Source: Marsupella aquatica (taxonomy: Eukaryota; Marchantiophyta). Taken from it: a stretch of 64,000 nt of DNA. The notes under the pieces were generated by a model that had not been told where the DNA came from, ran no database searches, and saw nothing but the letters and a program-made list of their open reading frames with translations. Made by a program: the position numbers and the translations under genes. The DNA lies in contig OZ316896.1 of the NCBI GenBank assembly GCA_973895155.1, forward strand, positions 62,001-126,000, written 5' to 3'. Below are positions 35,877 through 48,072 of the stretch, piece by piece. Every line of letters begins with the position of its first letter. The first letter of the stretch is position 1.

Positions 35877-38800
35877 TCAGACAATCAATTTCCTAAATAG
35901 GCTCACAACAATTCTTCTCCTAGCAGAATCCATGTCCTGAGCCGTGAAATCAAAAACCATGTCTAAACTACGGTACTCAGCAAATTTCATGACAAATACG
36001 CCACAGTTGTAGCTGTCGGTTTGGCGAGGAATGTCCTTGCGTGCGTGCCTGGGCCACTCACGAGCCCAAAGGTGCTTCTGATTTTTGGTTCTCAATTTGT
36101 CGTCCATGTATTTCGCTAGGTTTTTCAGAACATCCGGCTCTTCACCATGAAGGGAATCCAGATACTCTAGGCATTTCTCATTCTTGTCAATGACGACCAA
36201 CGCCCAATGGCTTCCGCCGTCAACGTGAATAGGGACAAAAATACGATCACAATCAAGCAGGAAATACGTCAATTTCGAGGTCCCTGACTCCACCGCCGCA
36301 TAATTATAACCATTCTTTGTGAGTACCGAGTAGAACCAGGTATCAAAGAAATGGCACTTGAAGACTCTCGTCCGTGATCTGTCTTCCATCGCTTTGATGA
36401 GACCGAAATACGCGTTCATAACCTCGGAAGTTATCCATTCTCCTGGAGAGAGGCATCTCATTTCTTTCCGGGTTATGACGCAACCATTAGTGGTGCTGAC
36501 TAAAACTGCGTCTTGATCCAAGTCAGGGCTCAGGCAAAAGTCTATGACGCCGTGGTCGTCCACCTGGTCCGGTGGAGGGTTTTCTTTTGGTGACTCATTG
36601 ACAGTAGTAATGGATTTAGTTTTTTGGACCCGGGCGCCTCTTTGAATCGCATGCTCGACGATAGTGCTATCCGATACTCCTCCTGGATGATGAACATGAG
36701 CCGCGACGACGGACTTTTCACCCCGAACTGGGGTGCTATTATTATTATCATTGGAAAGATGATAACGCGGACGATCGATATCGCGGACGATCGATACTTG
36801 CGAGTCTCTTAACAAGGACTGTCCGGATAATAGCCCCGCCGGCACTACTGCCCCGTCAAACGACTGAGGCACGTGGTGGTCATGACCGGCTTGCATCGCA
36901 CACGAGAGCGAAGGCAGAACCGCTGTGTCTCCTTGGAGACCCTTGTCCACAGCGCTGTCCATTCGCATACTCGCAGGATAGTGACCAATGGCTGCCCTGG
37001 CATTCAAATCTTGTGTGGAGCAGCCCGGTGGTCTCCACAATGACTTTGCGAAGCTCGACACCTTGTCCAGAGACTTCAAGTTCTCGGCATACGCCGTGAG
37101 GTCCATGACGTCCTCCCTGGCGGAGCAGAATGAGAAGCACTCGCGTTCCAAGAGTAGTGCATGCTTCAGAACCTGCCCCCTTGTAAAGAAATCGAGCACT
37201 ATTTCCTCTTTTTTTGAGAAAACTTCTATTATAGCTCGGATTATTCGCCCGGGCTTGATATTGGTAGTGAAGGAGCGGCCACTGGGCGATCTGAACGGAA
37301 CCCGATTTTCCAGCCTAACTTTCATCGCCGCTTGTTTGATGCTAGCCATCTCCCCATTGGGACGGTCTGTCGATTGTTCCTTGCTTGCCTTCCGGAGCTC
37401 CACTCGGTCTCCGTCTTCGAAGCTGAAATGGCCGCTGAAATTCTTGAAATGCGCTTCCCAATCCGGTTCCCTGTCTTGGGAAACGCCGAGAAAAATCACA
37501 GTTTCCACCACACCTCTCATGTGCTGCCGCGGGAGAAGCTCAAAGGCATTCTTGAAATAGGTGCCATATTCAAGATGGGCATTATAGTTATCGGGGAGAC
37601 ATCGCGCCGCCTCAATGATCCGTGCTAGAAGTATTCCCGGATGCACAAAAAAGGCGAGGGTCAGTGACTCGTTGGCCGGAACATTGACGACAATTTTCAG
37701 AAAATTCAATATTTCTGATTGTGTCCACGTATTGCCCCCGGTGTGTGTCAAGTCCACGATCGCAAGAGATGCCACAATACTCTCACTACAGCTAGAGCAA
37801 TCGAACGGCGGCTCGGCCGAAGCGAGAAAATTTCCAGTGTAGAAAATTCTGTAGGGATCCATCCTCGACCGAATATGTCCGCCAAACTTCTTCAGATACA
37901 GATTTCATAGCCTATTTTTCAAAGCCTCCGGCATGTCGGCCCTCTCGGACACCTTCACCAGGCTCTTGAAATATCCGGCATCGACCAATGCGCAACAGCG
38001 ATCGAGTTCGTCATTCGTAAAATCAAACGTCCGAACGACGTCCGCCCAGAGAGCACCGGCTGAAAACAATCGGTCATAGTTTGCGCGATAGAATCGCAGG
38101 ATTGTGCCTTTCAGTTTGTCCGTATACTTTGCCTTTGCTGCCAGGTCGGACATGGTCGGAAGATCAGTTAAAGCGTGTTTCTTTTTAATCAACAGCACAT
38201 CACCCGAAAGGACTTTCATTAAGATGTCGGTGATGTCGGATTCCCGCGCGCCCTCAAACACTCGGAACGTACTTCCGTTTAACCTCTTTGCTTCCTTTGG
38301 TTTGTAGGTAACCTCTCCAATGTTGTCGGGCAAATGTCCTTTCAACCAACTGTTGCAAACCGCTCTCCACAGTTTGTACAGGTCTTCCGAGGCGAACAGG
38401 ATCCAGTTATACTCGCTGATGGTACTCACCTGCAGCGTGAGTTTTGCAAGCGCCTCGTACTCCTGATCATTATCAATCATAAATATGTGAATCGAAGAAT
38501 TACACACGCTGCGTACACTACATACCCTGCATACCCATTCAATAAAATACTTAAAAATGTAGTCATGATTTTCTGCCCACCCATCATATACATAAACACA
38601 AATCCTCCATATACTACCTGGAATTCGGTGGACTTCCGCCCAGAAGGAAGTGGACGAGCTGGACGACCCATTTCGCTGTACTGCAACCGGGCGTGCTCCA
38701 CCTGATCGATGAATGGAGATGAAAACCTGTGTGCTTCGGCTTGCATGTTGTTTGCATGGGAAATCTCCACCAGAACTTGGGCAGGGATCGAACCCTTCAG

Positions 38801-40573
38801 GATTCGAGCCCGTCGATATTTCAGTAACTTGGCTGTTTGCATCAACGCCGGTTGGGTTTGCGCACTCCTAATTATCCTCTTTGCAGCCATTGCCAAGTGT
38901 TGTCCACTGATTGCGAAATATTTTAATTCGGACAACTTGTCGGAATCAGAATTGGAAACAGATAGGTCGATGAGTTTGTAAGCCCCGTCGATGCCAATGC
39001 TGTAGGCAACCAGATCTGCAGGTAGTGGCTCCTGACCAGCGTTGGTAATCATGAGTTCGACGAGGCGATTGACGTGATTGTCATTCAGTAAACGCTCGTT
39101 CATCTTGGCTGGCGGAGTGTGGATATTGTCCACTGGAACCGCGCAAAGCGTAGATAGTCCAAAGGAATACCAACACTTGTACAACTGCAAAGTCCTCTCT
39201 ACATTTTCGAGACGAGAACGATTGACCAACAATGTCGAACTATCATCCACATTCAGCTCGACGGTGTTGATTGACACCCTTTTCTTCTTCGAGACCCTGC
39301 TCGTGTGCCCTTCCTCTGTCTTTGTTTTCGCTCCACATGCTTGTTCAATGTTCTCCCCTTTGCTTCTTTTCCCCGTTTTTTCTGCCATCGCCTGAGGTTT
39401 CTGTTTTCCCGATGCCTCCACTTTTCGTGCTTCCTTTCCTTCTTCCCTGGCTGCTGCTGCTGCTCTCTCTCTCGTGACGACCTTTCTTTCGGCTGCTTTC
39501 CTAGATGTCTCATTCTCCGGCCCGGTCTTCGTTTGGGGTTCCTTGTCTTCGCTCCTTTCAACTTGCTGCCTCCCTCGCGTGCTTGGCACCGTCAACTGTT
39601 TATCGTCCCTATTTCTCTTTTTGCGATTTATGAACTGATCCGGCCGTAATACCACTTCAAGCATTTCCTCCGGCACACTGCATGTACCTTCCACAACCTC
39701 ATTACCCTCGAATCTGCCTGAATGAGATGGATGACAAGGTTCCAGCTTCCTCGTTTCTGGCCCTGATTCGGACAAACGTCCAGCTTGACGAAGAACTGGA
39801 TGCTTACGGATCCAAGTTTTTACAGAATCGCGACTGAATTCGTTTGTGAAAATTACAGCTTTGTCGATAGTTATCCTCTCGCGAAGCTCATCGTCACCTA
39901 TGGTACGCGCCATGATGTGTGCCACCTCTCTGGTTCGGGACAGGAAAAGTCCATGCCTGTGATTCAATAAGAAGTTTACCCTTCCAAGCCCGTACAGTAT
40001 ATCATCACAACATATGTCATGATCCTCATCCATGAACGACTCACAAGTGGGATCAAAGAATCCGTGCGATGTGATGTTCATCCGGACATCGTACGGTTCG
40101 AGGCAATGTGCACAGCAGAATCTTCCAGCAAGTGCGACAAATTGCTTGAAACTCAAACCTTCAAGATCCTCCACCGTTATGATGAGCTGCCTCTCTCCCG
40201 GCCGCCACTTAGGATTGGCAGTTACACAGCAGTCCGCGACAGCACCAAAAGTGACCCAGCGTTTATGCTCCTTCTCGGTTGCTATGCCTCGAAGGACACA
40301 CCGCCACACGCCCGTCACTTGCATCAATTCAAAAGACCATGATGGAACCGATTCAGAGATACGAGCATATCCCTTCACTTTAGGTGTCTGTAGCGCCAGA
40401 TGGCTCAAATCGCAGAGAAGCGGTTCAACTCCTACGATCGAGCAACAAGCGAAGTATTTAGACTTTAGCACCACAAGAACACGGATGAAGGTGTTTCGAC
40501 ACGGCAAGCCATCTAGAAAAATTGACGACTCTAAAGGATAGCAGAGATGCAAACAAACCCAAAAATGAGCCAT
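35877..40573 (-). CDS. ParB-like / DNA-methylase-like / Ulp1 protease fusion gene (two exons, one in-frame TGA)
   Basis: Exon 1 is 40573-38618 (652 codons). The intron 38617-38463 begins GTAGTA and ends GATCAG, phase 0. Exon 2 is 38462-35877, with a single TGA at 37907-37905 in an otherwise continuous frame. The total is about 1,512 residues. Residues about 491-640 resemble a ParB/Srx-type domain: NERLLNDNHVNRLVEL, then YFAISGQHLAMAAKRI, then SPFIDQVEHARLQY. Counting from the Met at 37862, residues 1-300 resemble a beta-class N6/N4 DNA methylase: the motif IV position reads VDLTHTG instead of DPPY, and the motif I region reads KPGRIIRAI..VLDFFTRGQVLKHALL (D224). SAM binding and catalysis look lost. 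The last 180 residues are a C48 protease with H552, D569, Q614 and C620 intact. ParB-methylase fusions occur in phages and mobile elements. Function here is unknown; the TGA (CGA in origin?) may make it a pseudogene. Confidence 0.7.
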
Positions 40574-42770
40574 TTCAAACCCTAAATCCTAAAGCCATTC
40601 CCATTGCCGACGATCGCCACAATGGAATACAGTGTGCAAATATGACATAGACAACCCTAATGGGTGAGAGCTGCCTCCGCGGGCTGGAAGAAAGGCTGAC
40701 AACCCTAAAACATCGCGCGTTGTATATCATCTCATTTGCATCGCCGCCCATGGTTCTCTGCAAAAGAAGTCGCATATCCTACCAGAGAGTCGCGTAGGGT
40801 AAATGACAGATGGGGGTTTAAGACCCTACCTTCCAGTTGGATGAAAGCTTCGGTTGCCAATGCCAGAGCATCCGACGCCGACAGAGTTGTCGTCATTCAT
40901 TCGCGTGATCTCCCTATTCACTGGCGAGGGTGCAGAGAGAGCACAGACACGGGCGAAAGTACGCTACGGTAGGGAGCAAGCCTCAGGAAATCCACCGGAG
41001 GATGCTGTTTAAGTAGTGTTGTTTCTTACTCTCGGGGTGGGCGAACCGTAAAGTGTGGCCGATGGTTAGGTCTTTCGTGCAGCAGAAGCTGGGATGCTCC
41101 TCATGACTGCTACCAGACTAGCAATCCGCAACCTTGTAGGCTCCATCCATCTTGGATCGCCATCGTACTCTCAATGCCCTCTTAATGCCGAGCCTGGCTT
41201 CCCGTCCGCTTCACGTATGATCTCTCATGAATGACGGCCGAGGATAAGTTACTCCTCAGGTGCCGCCTCCCAATTTTCAAGATCCAAGTACCATCAGTAC
41301 TGTTCAAGGCTCCTACTTACTGTCCCTGTCACTACCTAAAGCAGCGAGCCCAAAGTAAGTACCACGAAGTGGCAAGTAACTCAGCATGAAAAGCCGAGGC
41401 ACGAGCCATCAACAGGGCATCAGCCATCATCATTAATTTCAAGGTTTAAGAGCCTGTGGGATCTGATAGTTCGCTCATGTCTTATTAAGAACCTCATGGA
41501 TCTCATTGACAGCCAATCTGAAGTTGATGTGCCTTCTCCAAGTGGTCACCATTTTTTAAAACATAGAATACCTTCTTATAACGTCCTGTAAAAAAGAAGT
41601 AACCCAATAAAAAGAAAGACATAACACCAAAAGTGAACAGAACATAGCCTAAACCCTATGGGACTGTAATATGAATGATAAGCTTCCCCCCCCCCCGCCC
41701 ACATATCTTACACCACTTGGGGGCCGGGGGGCGGGGGGGGGGGGGTGGCGGGGTATAGGTTGGTGGAGCAAGCGCATTCTCTCCTCCTCATTCTTCACTG
41801 ATGCTCTCATTCACTATGTTTCTTAATCGGTGGTATCTCGTTAGTGTAGCGTGTGATCGAGTGTTACACATTTGCTGCCTAGCCTGAGTTTAATTGGAGC
41901 GGGCATGAATGGCCATAAAATCATGTCCAAAATCATCGCGCATAAAATCATTTTCATTCCATCTCGACCACCCTAAAAGGTTGAAAATAGCGGGTGCAAA
42001 GAATGTAATTACTTCTCAACAGTTATAAGAAAAAATAATCCCCAATGGGATTCTAATGGGTATAATCCTTATACCGAGCTCATCTGAGACCGCAATATGT
42101 GACTCATTTTGGCTCAAGTGACTTCATTGTGACTCAACGTGACGTGAGCCGGGCTGTGACCCTTGGTGTTTCAAAAGTTGAGACCAAAAAACAAAAGTCA
42201 CTATTGATACTGGACATTGCGACTTGCTTCAATGATACCCATTTGTGACTGATCTGTGACTCCATTATGGAGTCCAGCCTTGTTGATACGTGACTGCAGT
42301 GTAACTTTAATTAGTCACAGGGTAAGAATTTAGGGAAGTTGTAACCATGACCGATCCAGTAATGGATTATAGCAATTGTGTAAGAGTTCATAAGGAGAGA
42401 TAGTCAATTCAAGAGCACTCCACATTACAATACATAGAAACCCTAAATCATCACTTTAGAAATATATAACATATTAAATACAAGAAATAAACAGAGCATG
42501 AATGACATCCACATGAAACAAAGCATGATATAAGGAGGTCCTACATAAAACATTCATAAGAATTCAACATAATCACAATATTGCTGAAAGATGATGATCA
42601 ATTCAATTACAATGGAACAGTTTACAATGTCGTCAACGTAATTCAGAGAAAACAGGAACTTGTAAACTGAAAATTGTTTGAAATAATTGAAAGCAAATGC
42701 ATGTTACTATCAATTATCAAGCATGATAATGCATTGCTTCTTGAATTCTAAAATCTACAAAACATGACAG
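40574..42770. other. Intergenic, no gene; G/C tract and GTGAC word cluster
   Basis: 41686-41753 holds a C run, then after 19 bases a G run of similar length, able to form a hairpin or quadruplex. 42097-42317 holds ten GTGAC/GTCAC words. No confident coding frame is present. The left end should contain the promoter of the ParB/Ulp1 gene; no clear TATA box was picked out. Confidence 0.5.
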
Positions 42771-43231
42771 TGGTGGACCTTGCCACCCAGCACCCTCACC
42801 AATCCCAGCACTCACGCCTCCACAGAATACCTCGAGCAAGCATCCTAGGGCCCCTTGCACCACCAGCGGCCCCTCCCATACAAAGCCGCACTTGCTCTCC
42901 TACACGACCGCTACTCAACGGTCCTCACTGTCTGCACAAGCAAACAAGCACCTCAGTAAGTAACCCTTCAAGATCTAGAACTCGCCAAGTCTAGCATCCT
43001 AACTCAAGCTCAACAGAAATTGGTAAATAGGTCAGCGATAGGTCCTCCTGATGCCATAAGCGAGAACCAGAACCCACACCCACTGTTCATCCAGAACAGC
43101 TCCTTCCTTGGGCGTAGCCAGGGTTCCCCCTCGTACCTATCCATCACCAACTGACAGCCCTGACCCCAGCACATGCTCATGGCCCAAATAGTGTACCTTG
43201 TCCTAAAGCTTGTCCTAAAAGCTTGTCTAGC
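42771..43231 (-). mobile_element. Family 3 LTR remnant, 3' part (inverted)
   Basis: Reverse complement of about 25250-25732, starting with TGGTGGACC (the LTR end CCACCA reversed). It continues at 47229 after the solo LTR insertion. The two halves share the duplicated target ctagc at the break. Confidence 0.8.
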
Positions 43232-43589
43232 TGTGACGCCGCCGGTACGGCGGTTAATGAGTGATTCAGTCTAACTGCGCTCGGCACGCGCGTTAGGTGG
43301 GTCTTAGGCCGCTATTATTAGCATAACGACAGTATTTAGGTAATCATTAGGGGTAGGACATCATTAGGCAATAAGGGGGACTTCAGGTTCGGGCTGGCGG
43401 CGGGTCGCTATTCGCACACCCGGGTTATGAGCATGGAGGGGCCCCTCCCTCGGGTCCGTATAACGAACTTAAGGAAGCGGCCACTGACGCACGCTGACTC
43501 AGACCGGCGGAGTGGCCGGTACACCACAAGCGTGAGCGGTTCAACCTATGGGCGTCGAGGAGACGTCGGGGATCGACAAGCCCTCAAAG

Positions 43590-43600
43590 TATAAAAGGGG
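43590..43600 (+). promoter_or_regulatory. TATA box of the family 4 LTR
   Basis: TATAAAAGGGG stands about 360 bp into the LTR and about 98 bp before the ORF start. A transcript starting about 30 bp downstream would carry the ORF first. This places the ORF downstream of the LTR promoter, in the R/U5 side of this family. Confidence 0.6.
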
Positions 43601-43697
43601 AGCCAACCCTTTGTAGTGCACCAGTCCATCAGTCCGCGCGCCAGCTTCGACCCCAGCTCTCTCGTTCTCTCTAGGTCGCCACTACTATCTCCTCTGA

Positions 43698-46328
43698 ATG
43701 TCGCACACGATCCTCTCCAGCTCGGCCATTCGATTCTGGACGCAGTTCCTATCTACCGGAAGGCACTTGGCCGATTCATTGAAACACGCCAACCCGCGCC
43801 GATATGAGATCGAACGCGAATACGAGAGAGCCATCCGCCTAGCAGGACGACACCACTACGTCCTTAACTTTGACTACCCGTCTCAGAGCGAGCTTTACCG
43901 ACCAGCTGAGGTATCTGGGTACTTCTTTGACGGAGACAAATATATCGGGTTCTGGGAAGCATTGCTTCGGCTTCCGGACGAGGTCTTCAATATCCCGGGT
44001 ACAATCGACCTGCAGCGACATCACTTCGACCACATCCCTGCCCAGGTTCGGGCAATCATTAACGGCGAGTCCAGTACCAACCGTTCGACAAGGGCGTCCG
44101 CACTCGCTTCGGAGAACTTCTACCAGCACCTACAGAGCTTCATGGGAACTCGGCCATCAACCAACATGACCAACTCAGCCGGACCCGTACCCGTGCCCAT
44201 GCAACCTCAGCTTCAGCTTCAGCCTCAGCCGCAGCCTAGCCAAACCCCACCACCTATCACCCAGCCAGCACAGGTACGCTCCATCATCAACGCTGTGGAT
44301 CTTAGCGATGACGACGAGGCTACCCCACCCTTGACCAGGCGGCCCAGAGGAACAAACGCTCGGGGGCCCGACACTATACCGTCCCCACCCCCTGCTCTGA
44401 CCCCAGGAGCGGCCCCAGCAGACAACATGGTGACCGTGGCCGCCCCGGGCCCGTTACCAACCGCAGTGGCACTCCCCAGGCCCGATCGGGAGGATGGGGA
44501 AGTATCACCTTCCCCGAGTCAGTCACGGGGAAAGAAGAGAAAGGAATCCGCCAGTGCATCCGGGTTACCGTTAGCCACGGTAGCCGTAGCCAAGGTAACG
44601 ATGCATCGCATGGGGGAAAACGTTCACAGCAACATCCTCCATCCCAAGCATGCGGTGTACCTAAAGACTCAGGGATTTGAGCACCTCGCCTCTCTCCCCT
44701 GGAACACTTGCAGGTACTACGGGGAGGACATGACAGAATTCGTCAAGAATTATGACGACGTACGTCAACAGACTCGGCTGCGGGGAAGGAATATGTCCCT
44801 CACAAAAGAACGGCTCAAGATGATCTTCGGGTTACCCGAAGGTGACCATCGAGTCGAATCACGGGCTCCCGGGGGCAAGGGGGCCAAGTACCAATCTTCA
44901 AGTTTTCCCTCAGAGGGATCAGTAGACAACGGGTTCGTGATGAGGACCTGCCTCATGCCCGAGATAGCTGAGCGGCTGGAGTTCCAGAGGTACGCTCTCC
45001 ACTTGATGGAACCCCGGGGGGAGATCTCCGCCGCCTAGGTCATCCAGGTCGAGAACTATCGACCTAGGAAGTGGGCGTCGTACTTCGCTAAGAAATTCCA
45101 TGAAGAGATGGAGCGGCGAAGGAAGACGCTGTACATTGGCGGGAAGGCGTATTTCGCTAGCCACATCGAAATCATTCTTGAGTGGTATGCCCGGTTTGAT
45201 CGACGAACCCTTCCCCGCATCAACGTTACAAAGCTGGTCCCAGCTAGGTGGGTTTTTCCGGCATTGGAGAGACGACCCCAACCCGAGGCCCGAAGTCCAG
45301 TGGACACGCCAGCTTCACCCACCCCACCTCCACAAATAGCTGTAATCGTAACCGAGGAGGCGCCGGAGGGGTCGGTCGTCGCAACCGTTGATGCGACCCA
45401 ACTAGCCGGGCTAAGTACAGAAGTTGGTACGGCAGAGGTCTTACCCGAACCCGGGTCTCCCAAGGACCCGCCGGTGGCAATTCCGGAGAACCGGACATCG
45501 CTGCAGGAGGATACTCCGGCCCCTTCCAACGTTATGTCCCCAGGGCTGGACGTCACTGCCCCGGCCCCTGCGCGTGTTGATGTCTGCCCGTGCCCAAATC
45601 CGGACAGGCACAACTTGGACCACCCGGAACTCTTCGTACAGGGTACGTTTCTGAACGGGCTTCTGGGAGATTTCTCTCATCAAATTGCCCGGGATACCGG
45701 GGAGTTCATGGCTCGGAAGGTAGCCTGTTTCTTCAATCAGGAGTTGGTTGCCGCCGTAAAGGCAGGGCGGGCCCAGTCGGAGGCCCTTCAGAGGATAGAG
45801 CGGTACCGGGTGGAGTCCGTGTACCTAAAGAACGAAGTGGCGGCTCAAGAGGCTGAGCTTATGCAACTACGACCCAAGGTTGCAGCCGCCGATGAGTTGT
45901 TAGCAAAGGCGTACGCTCTTACCGCCCTAGCCGAACAGGCCAAAGCTGGGAACGAGGCCGAGATTACACGACTCCGGAACCAGATTGACAGTTTGAAGAA
46001 ACAAGCTGTCACCTGGCAGAAAGACCTGGAGGAGGCCGAGGAGCGAGCCCAGCGGGACGCGACGGAGATAGCCACACTGCAGGCCGAGATGGCGCGGCTC
46101 CAAACTGAGGCCGAGAAGCAGGACCAGCTGGCGAGTAAACTGGCGAGCGACGCCCAGCAGCTGGAGGAGGCATGTCAGGAGGCAGCAGAGGAGACGGACG
46201 CGGCGAGGCGAGAGAACGAATCTCTGCTAGACCAGGTCCAGCTCCTCAAAGCGGACAATGATAGGCTTCGAAGACAGCGGGATGGCCGTTCCCATTCGGG
46301 CGGCTCTGGCAAGCGTGCCAGGCATTAG
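43698..46328 (+). pseudogene. LTR-encoded protein of family 4 (PW/FGLP module plus coiled coil)
   Basis: One frame of 877 codons is interrupted only by TAG at 45036-45038. It starts MSHTILSSS. Residues about 150-310 are Pro/Gln rich. At 335 (Trp) the module begins: LPWN, EFV 12 residues on, TRLRGRNMSLT, and IFGLP 42 residues after the Trp, the same layout as in the two other LTR ORFs. After the stop codon the frame reads RPRKWASYFAKKF and GKAYFASHIEIILEWY. A Pro-rich linker follows, then about 200 residues of heptad-type coiled coil (Leu, Glu, Ala rich) ending in a basic tail. It is not gag or pol. Function is unknown; an element accessory protein is my inference. The TAG makes this copy defective unless it is read through. 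Confidence 0.75.
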
Positions 46329-47228
46329 CGGCGGAGTAGGAATAGATTAGGATTAGGATTGGCTTAGTCAGGCTCTTGGGACAGGCACCTGTCTTAGGTA
46401 CGGCAGCGCTGCCCTGCTGTCCAGCCTGCGTAGATTAGGATCTTCTAATAAGACACAGCCGTTTTCCGGCCTGACTGTCAGCTTAGTTAGGACCTTGGTC
46501 AGCGAATCTTCGGCGGGAGGACGCCCCGTTCCTCGGCTCTTAGTATTTAGTGCACCCCTCGGTAGAGGGAGGGGGGGGTTTTTAGTTTCAGAGTCGGCCA
46601 TCCGCGGGACATGCGGGGAGTCCCGACCTCTGGGAATGACAGAGTACCAAGGGGAGGGGGTAGGACTAAGCTTGTCGGGCGAGTGCGGAGCCGGACTCCG
46701 TTGTAGTGTGCACCCTTGGCCTTGAACCTGTGCATTCCAGGGCTGTCGTGTCAACTAAGTGTACGCATATGTTCCCTTTGTAGTAAAAATCCTTTCCCAT
46801 CATTTTTCCTTCGTGTAAATCGAGATTGTATGCATGTGTGCGCATATGTGTGTGGGTTTCTCGTATATGGGTGGCAGCGCCGGGCCGAACGCACTACCCG
46901 AGACGTGCACAGGGTGCAGCCTGCGGGTAAGTGGTTGCGAGCACGGGTTGAGGACCTGTATCATCGAATCCGGATCGAAGGCGGACAGCACGAAGGCTTA
47001 GAAGCCCTTAAGCCGGGGTCGATCCTGCTATCGACTAAGGTACGTTCCGGCGGCGGAACACAAACCATACCTAGGAGGTGTCCGTATTTAGCAGTATGCG
47101 CACTTAGCGCTAGTTTACGAGAATAAGGTGCATTACGTGCTTCCCTTCCTGCCCGAACCCTCAGATTTACGAGGGATGTGCCCGTCTAAGCTGAAGTCTG
47201 AGTTAAGGCTGAAGCCTACGACGTGACA

Positions 47229-47545
47229 CTAGCAACCAACTCCCGATTCGCCTCACTAATGGCCTAGGGACCGAGTACTCTTGGAACTCAACCTCCACAC
47301 CTACTTGGCCTTGCCTCCCCAACACAAGCTCCCTTGGGAGACTGAACACGGCTTGGCTGCTGTTCGGCAGGATTTGGTAAGCGGGCGAGTTAACACCAGC
47401 AAACCCCAAGAACCCATGGTGCCCCCAGACCCAGCTGAGCTCAGGAGGGCTACAGCTTTCCAACGCACCAAAGAAGTACTCCAAGAAGTTGTCATTTTGT
47501 GGTCGAGGCATTTGGTCTGCATACAATCAAGATACTCAAGGCCCT
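47229..47545 (-). mobile_element. Family 3 LTR remnant, 5' part (inverted)
   Basis: Reverse complement of about 24950-25235, resuming directly after the solo LTR and its ctagc duplication. Similarity fades near 47545, so the LTR start is not defined. 47546-47819 holds nothing I recognise. Confidence 0.75.
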
Positions 47546-47819
47546 AACCCTTCAATAACAAATTTTTTAATCAGAACGGAAAAAGATGTTCAATTCCTCT
47601 TTTTTTCTAAAATTCTCAAGCATTTTTTAAACACAAATCGAGATGTTTGTTTCAGTCAGCATAGAAGGAATAGGTTGTGTGTACTTCTTACTTAGGTACG
47701 TTAGGCGCGATATTAATTAGGAACTTATTACGTTATGGACCCAAAAATGCCTCCAATAGTTTTTCTTCACAAGGTACTGTGCAGATCATTTGTATCGTGC
47801 CCAGATTTATATTGTGGTT

Positions 47820-48072
47820 TGACACACCTAGTAGCGCGCCGTGATGAGAATTATGCGGGTAGCTATGTGTTTCATGCCGGGTGGAGGTTGTATCACCTAC
47901 AATTCGACAACTGCATGTGGTGTTGCATCGTCTACTACCGAGGCCGAGTACACGCCTGCCTGTGAGGCAACTAAGGCACTGATCTGGCTACGGAGATTGG
48001 AGAGCCGTGGTGTTTGTATGGCAGTCAAAGTGCATTGCACTTGGCAAAGACACACCGTGTTCCACGCCAGGT
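47820..48072 (+). pseudogene. Ty1/copia RNase H fragment
   Basis: Frames give YAGSYVFHAG, then (after a one-base shift) GGCITYNSTT, SSTTEAEY, ALIWLRRLES, and at the end TVFHAR. This is the copia RNase H end with the SSTEAEY-type block. A family 2 LTR is inserted at the end of VFHAR (flank ccagg). The rest of the copia pol is missing. Confidence 0.8.

Larger units (their letters stand above)
43232..47228 (+). mobile_element. Solo LTR of family 4 Ty3/gypsy-like element (3,997 bp, coding)
   Basis: It begins TGTGACGCC and ends ACGTGACA. It is flanked on both sides by the 5-bp target duplication ctagc (43227-43231 and 47229-47233), and the interrupted family 3 LTR continues across it. Its TG...CA ends and lack of gag, pol or a second LTR mark it as a solo LTR left by recombination. 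It carries a TATA box and an ~875-codon ORF. 46329-47228 holds no further gene. Its parent internal region is not in the window, so family placement is by LTR structure and by the ORF it shares with families 1 and 2. Confidence 0.85.

Noticed and set aside
45036-45038. Programmed read-through of the TAG in the family 4 LTR ORF
   Set aside because: No downstream stem-loop or read-through context was recognised, and similar stops in other elements look like C-to-T damage.
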